A DNA stretch of 64,000 nucleotides from Pseudomonas pisciculturae (GTDB lineage Bacteria; Pseudomonadota; Gammaproteobacteria; Pseudomonadales; Pseudomonadaceae). Under the pieces are notes generated by a model. It did no database searches. It had not been told where the DNA came from and saw only the letters and a list, made by a program, of their open reading frames with translations. Positions 60,588 through 64,000 of the stretch are shown piece by piece. The DNA lies in assembly GCF_015461805.1 (NCBI RefSeq), contig NZ_JACVZE010000003.1, positions 124,001 through 188,000 of the forward strand, written 5' to 3'. Position 1 is the stretch's first letter; each line of letters begins with the position of its first letter. Both the position numbers and the translations under genes were made by a program.

Positions 60588-61058
60588 TTATTTGAATTCC
60601 AATGCCAAAGCGGCGCACCACGACTGGCCACGCGCGCTCTGGGGCAACAACTTCAGCTGACGTCCCGTTTCATGCGGCGTAATGGTAATGGTCAGGTCCG
60701 GCTTTGGCAAAAAGCCTGTGCCTTTATCTGGCCACTCGATCAGGCACAACGCGTCTTCATCGAAGTAATCACGGATGCCCATGTACTCCAGCTCTTCGGG
60801 GTCGACCAGGCGATAGAGGTCGAAGTGAAAGGCGCGCACATCACCGATCTCGTAGGGCTCTACCAAGGTGAACGTCGGGCTTTTTACCGCACCGGCATGA
60901 CCCAACCCGCGAATGATCCCCCGGGACAACGTGGTCTTGCCCGCCCCCAGGTCGCCTTCAAGAAAGATCAGCCCCACCCCGGCCGTGACTTGGGCGATGC
61001 GGTGACCAAAGGCAACCATGGCGTCTTCATCGGCCAAAAACAGGATTACTTCAGGCAC
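60588..61058 (-). CDS. tsaE: tRNA threonylcarbamoyladenosine biosynthesis ATPase TsaE
   Basis: 156 residues. Walker A 'GDLGAGKTTLSRG' at about residues 35-47, the TsaE block 'VKSPTFTLVEPYEIG', and 'HFDLYRLVDPEELEYMGIRD'. It cycles with TsaB-TsaD to make t6A37 in tRNA. It is essential in many bacteria. Its 5' end overlaps the nnrD 3' end by 13 bases. Confidence 0.96.
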   Translation of the reverse strand: MPEVILFLADEDAMVAFGHRIAQVTAGVGLIFLEGDLGAGKTTLSRGIIRGLGHAGAVKSPTFTLVEPYEIGDVRAFHFDLYRLVDPEELEYMGIRDYFDEDALCLIEWPDKGTGFLPKPDLTITITPHETGRQLKLLPQSARGQSWCAALALEFK

Positions 61059-61906
61059 GGCGACTGCTCCTCCAACAATTGACGAATGGCCGGTATCAGG
61101 TCGCTGGCAGCCAGCCCGCGACCAAAGGTGCCTTGGCGATCACCCGCCGTGGCGTGCAACCACACCGCCAGGCAGCTTGCCTCATAGGCGGGCATGCCTT
61201 GGGCCAGCAATGCACCCACCAGGCCAGCCAAAACATCCCCCAGCCCTGCCGCAGCCATCGCCGGATGGCCTTCATCGCATCGTGAAACACGCCCATCCGG
61301 GCTGGCAATCAAACTGCCAGCACCCTTGAGGATAGCCACTGCATTGAATTTCTGGCTCAACGCGCGCGCCACCTTAAGACGATCGGCCTGAACCTCGGCT
61401 GTCGAGAGGCCCATCAAACGGGCTGCTTCGCCAGGATGTGGCGTGATCACCGAATTGGCCGGCAAGCTCACGCCGCCTTTGGCCAGTTGGTTCAGGGCGT
61501 CGGCGTCCCACACCTGCGGCTGCCGGGCATTGGCGGCGACCGACAACAGGCTTTTGCCCCACGCGGCTTCGCCCAGGCCGGGGCCAATGACGATCACCGA
61601 GATGCTTTCCAGCAAGCTCATCAACTGGTTGGCCGAACTTACGCCCACGGTCATGACTTCCGGCAAGCGCGCCAATGCCGCGGGGACGTGCTCCGGGCGA
61701 GTCGCCAGGGATACCAGGCCAGCACCACTGCGCAAGGCGCTTTCGGCACTCAGCAGCGCGGCGCCGCCCAAGCCACGGTCGCCGCCGATGACCAGCAGGT
61801 GACCGAACTGGCCCTTATGGGCGTCCGGGGAACGTGCAACCAGGTGCGGCAAATGGCCGTGCAACAGTGGCTGAACGTCGGGAATTTCGTGTTTTGTCTG
61901 CGGCAT
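61046..61906 (-). CDS. nnrD: ADP-dependent NAD(P)H-hydrate dehydratase NnrD
   Basis: 286 residues of ribokinase-like fold. 'KGQFGHLLVIGGDRGLGGAA', 'VIGPGLGEAAWGKSLL', 'VITPHPGEAARLMG' and 'AMAAAGLGDVLAGLVGALLA' are the classic YjeF C-terminal blocks. It repairs hydrated NAD(P)H. The N-terminal epimerase domain (NnrE) of bifunctional homologues is missing and no separate copy lies nearby. First gene of the nnrD-tsaE-amiB-mutL-miaA-hfq-hflX row, divergent from queG. Confidence 0.93.
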   Translation of the reverse strand: MPQTKHEIPDVQPLLHGHLPHLVARSPDAHKGQFGHLLVIGGDRGLGGAALLSAESALRSGAGLVSLATRPEHVPAALARLPEVMTVGVSSANQLMSLLESISVIVIGPGLGEAAWGKSLLSVAANARQPQVWDADALNQLAKGGVSLPANSVITPHPGEAARLMGLSTAEVQADRLKVARALSQKFNAVAILKGAGSLIASPDGRVSRCDEGHPAMAAAGLGDVLAGLVGALLAQGMPAYEASCLAVWLHATAGDRQGTFGRGLAASDLIPAIRQLLEEQSPCLK

Positions 61907-61969
61907 GCGTCTTCAAGCTCCGATGTCTGGCAGAATTATACGCATCTAACCTGTGGTTTCCCGTGTCTC

Positions 61970-63034
61970 ATGCCCGCTATTACCTCCGATCTGCCCGCCC
62001 TCGCCCAATCGATCAAAGACTGGGGTCGCGAACTGGGCTTTCAACAAGTCGGCATCAGCGGCCTGGACCTGGCTGAGCATGAACAGCACCTGCAACGCTG
62101 GCTCGACGCGGGCTACCACGGCGAGATGGAGTACATGGGCGCCCACGGCAGCAAACGCTCGCACCCCGACGAGCTGGTGCCCGGCACGCTGCGGGTGGTC
62201 TCGCTGCGCATGGACTACCTGCCAGGCGACACCCAAATGGCCCAACTGCTGGCCCAACCGGAAAAAGCCTATATCTCCCGCTACGCCTTGGGCCGCGATT
62301 ACCACAAGCTGATCCGCAAGCGCGTACAGCAACTGGCTGACCGCATCCAGACGCAGATTGGCCCGTTCGGCTTTCGCGCCTTTGTCGACAGCGCTCCGGT
62401 GCTGGAAAAAGCCATCGCCGAACAAGCGGGCCTGGGCTGGATCGGTAAAAACACCCTGGTACTCAATCGCAAGGCTGGCAGCTATTTCTTCCTCAGCGAG
62501 CTGTTTGTCGACTTGCCTTTGCCGGTGGACGAACCCCACAGCACCGAACACTGCGGCCGCTGCACCGCCTGCCTGGACATCTGCCCTACCAATGCGTTTG
62601 TCGGCCCCTATGTGCTGGACGCGCGGCGCTGTATTTCCTATTTGACGATCGAGCTCAAGAGCGCGATCCCCGAGGACTTGCGCCCGCTGATCGGCAATCG
62701 CGTGTTCGGCTGCGATGACTGTCAGATCGTTTGCCCCTGGAATCGTTTCGCTCGCCCCACCGGCGAAAGCGATTTCAAACCGCGCCACAACCTGGATAAC
62801 GCAGAACTGGCCCAATTGTTTATGTGGGACGAGGATAAATTCCTCAGCAGCACCGAAGGCTCACCCCTGCGCCGCGCCGGGTATGAGCGCTGGCTGCGCA
62901 ACCTGGCGGTAGGCCTGGGCAATGCGCCGTCGAGCATTCCGGTGCTGGAAGCCTTGAAAGCACGCCGGGATTACCCTTCGGATCTGGTGCGCGAACATGT
63001 GGAATGGGCGCTGAACCAGCACGCCAACCGTTAG
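61970..63034 (+). CDS. queG: Epoxyqueuosine reductase QueG
   Basis: 354 residues. Cobalamin-dependent reductase with two [4Fe-4S] sets: 'CGRCTACLDICP' and 'FGCDDCQIVCPWN', the first extended by a lone Cys in 'LDARRCISYLTIE'. An N-terminal cobalamin-binding region 'YISRYALGRDYHKLIRKRV' is present. It performs the last step of queuosine tRNA modification. The only major plus-strand gene in this half. The ATG at 61970 is chosen; the open frame upstream crosses nnrD antisense and is not coding. Confidence 0.96.
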   Translation: MPAITSDLPALAQSIKDWGRELGFQQVGISGLDLAEHEQHLQRWLDAGYHGEMEYMGAHGSKRSHPDELVPGTLRVVSLRMDYLPGDTQMAQLLAQPEKAYISRYALGRDYHKLIRKRVQQLADRIQTQIGPFGFRAFVDSAPVLEKAIAEQAGLGWIGKNTLVLNRKAGSYFFLSELFVDLPLPVDEPHSTEHCGRCTACLDICPTNAFVGPYVLDARRCISYLTIELKSAIPEDLRPLIGNRVFGCDDCQIVCPWNRFARPTGESDFKPRHNLDNAELAQLFMWDEDKFLSSTEGSPLRRAGYERWLRNLAVGLGNAPSSIPVLEALKARRDYPSDLVREHVEWALNQHANR

Positions 63035-63645
63035 TGCACGTCGTCGTTGTAGACGAACTTGGGCATTTCCCAGTGAAAACGGATTGCCAACAGCCGCAAG
63101 AGAAAGCCGCTGAAGAGCGTCAGCAAGATCGCTTGCTCGCTTGGTAGCTCCAGGTAAAGGCAGAGCAAATAGAACCAGGCCGCCAGGAACGACACGCTGG
63201 CATACAGCTCACGGCGGAAGATCAGCGGGATATCGTTGCAGAAAATGTCCCGCAGGATGCCGCCGAACACGCCAGTGATCACGCCGCTGACCGACGCCAC
63301 CAGCATGCCGTGCCCCATCTCCAGCGCCGTCATGCAGCCGATCAGGGTGAAGGCCACCAGACCCACGGCGTCCAGCGCCAGAAACAGGGAACGCAGACGG
63401 CGCATCAGCGGCGCGATGAAGATCGTCAGCAGCGCTGCGACCGAGGTCAGCACCAGGTATTCCGGGTGTTTGACCCAGGTGAGCGGGTAATGGCCCAACA
63501 GAACATCGCGCACCGAACCACCGCCCAACGCCGTCACACACGCGATCAGCACCACGCCAAACCAGTCCATACCACGCCGCCCGGCGGACAACGCGCCGGT
63601 CATGGCTTCGGCGGTGATGGCGATGAGGTAGAGCATCAACAGCAT
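63031..63645 (-). CDS. TRIC-type (UPF0126) cation channel family protein
   Basis: 204 residues with seven hydrophobic helices in two inverted-repeat halves. Each half has the glycine motif: 'GGGSVRDVLLGHYPL' and 'FGGILRDIFCNDIPLI'. This is the trimeric intracellular cation channel fold; some relatives are described as glycine transporters. It overlaps the end of queG on the other strand by four bases. AAGGATCGCC precedes the ATG. It stands between queG and orn, which are adjacent in the P. aeruginosa order I remember. Confidence 0.88.
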   Translation of the reverse strand: MLLMLYLIAITAEAMTGALSAGRRGMDWFGVVLIACVTALGGGSVRDVLLGHYPLTWVKHPEYLVLTSVAALLTIFIAPLMRRLRSLFLALDAVGLVAFTLIGCMTALEMGHGMLVASVSGVITGVFGGILRDIFCNDIPLIFRRELYASVSFLAAWFYLLCLYLELPSEQAILLTLFSGFLLRLLAIRFHWEMPKFVYNDDVH

Positions 63646-63731
63646 GATGGCGATCCTTGCTAAGAGGCCGGCAGTCTAATCATTTGCTGAGGGCACCAAA
63701 AGGGGGCGCCAGGCGAAAGACCGCGTCGCCT

Positions 63732-63815
63732 GCATCGCGGGCAAGCCCGCTCCCACAGTTGATCGAGTTCCAACTTTGGAATGCAGTCAACTGTGGGAGC
63801 TGGCTTGCCTGCGAT
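63732..63815. repeat. REPIN, mosaic arms (GTGGGAG ends inward)
   Basis: Left unit GCATCGCGGGCAAGCCCGCT (CGGG-type), right unit GTGGGAGCTGGCTTGCCTGC (CTGG-type). It lies between the TRIC gene and orn. Confidence 0.85.
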
Positions 63816-63839
63816 AGCGCCAGGTCAGGCGCCACACAT

Positions 63840-64000
63840 TCAGGCCTTGATGAAGTGCTTACGGTAATGCTGCAACTCAGCAATCGACTCACGAATATCA
63901 TCCAGCGCCAAATGCGTGCTGCCTTTATGAAAGCTGTCTTTAACTTCCGGCGCCCAACGCGCAGCCAGCTCCTTGAGCGTGGACACATCCAGGTTGCGGT
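63840..64000 (-). CDS. orn: Oligoribonuclease, C-terminal part
   Basis: Partial gene at the right edge. The minus strand encodes a 53-residue end beginning [20 protein letters not shown] and closing with '[20 protein letters not shown]' and a stop at 63840-63842. This is the Orn C terminus: the DDIRES segment carries the last acidic metal ligand of the DnaQ-type (DEDDh) nuclease. Orn degrades 2-5-mer RNA and pGpG. The N-terminal part lies beyond the window. The position after queG supports it. Confidence 0.93.
   Translation of the reverse strand, partial: RNLDVSTLKELAARWAPEVKDSFHKGSTHLALDDIRESIAELQHYRKHFIKA

Overview
The window looks like a chromosomal segment of a fluorescens-group Pseudomonas. 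Three things point there: high GC, a gene order that from memory resembles the P. aeruginosa PA4880-PA4951 stretch (ferritin-like protein, DesT, ureEFG, a branched-chain amino acid ABC operon, dnaB-rplI-rpsR-rpsF, rlmB-rnr, purA-hisZ-hflCKX-hfq-miaA-mutL-amiB-tsaE-nnrD-queG-orn), and many REP/REPIN palindromes with GTGGGAG ends between genes. Species-level assignment is inference. No prophage, IS element, integron or CRISPR array was seen.

Layout. 1-10.4 kb holds an EamA transporter end, an intracellular lipase-like hydrolase, a ferritin-like protein, AsmA, a secreted 13-residue-repeat protein, a DesT-like regulator, an NlpC/P60 peptidase, urease accessory genes ureEFG with hupE (behind a probable sigma-54 promoter), and an AGE-family epimerase. 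10.4-22.6 kb runs mostly on the minus strand: a CDF metal exporter, a YdfG-like reductase, a 0.79-kb non-coding gap with several DnaA-box-like sites, a five-gene branched-chain amino acid ABC importer with a near-perfect sigma-54 promoter and phased upstream repeats, then the L-pipecolate/lysine genes amaA and amaB and a divergent LysR regulator. 22.6-25.4 kb has the NAD-salvage pair pncB-nadE and azurin with an ANR-like site.

25.7-34.3 kb is the most accessory-looking part. A three-gene transglutaminase / circularly permuted ATP-grasp plus alpha-E / transglutaminase-DUF2126 operon has the composition of a predicted peptide-ligase system. Next to it is a translationally coupled pair, a hydrophobic 305-residue protein and a small four-helix membrane protein, which resembles a membrane toxin with its immunity protein.

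34.5-64 kb is conserved housekeeping on the minus strand: YgiQ, DnaB, L9, S18, S6 (with a promoter and a possible S6:S18 leader), RlmB, RNase R, two identical tRNA-Leu(CAG) genes each with its own promoter and terminator, an Fe(III)-type ABC importer lacking an ATPase, a chemoreceptor, PurA, HisZ, HflC/HflK, HflX, Hfq, MiaA, MutL, AmiB, TsaE, NnrD, QueG (plus strand), a TRIC-type channel and the end of oligoribonuclease.

Recurrent themes are translational coupling through ATGA or TGATG overlaps and intergenic REPINs of two opposite topologies, some mosaic and two collapsed to single perfect palindromes. All functional assignments come from reading motifs and from family knowledge; no search was run.
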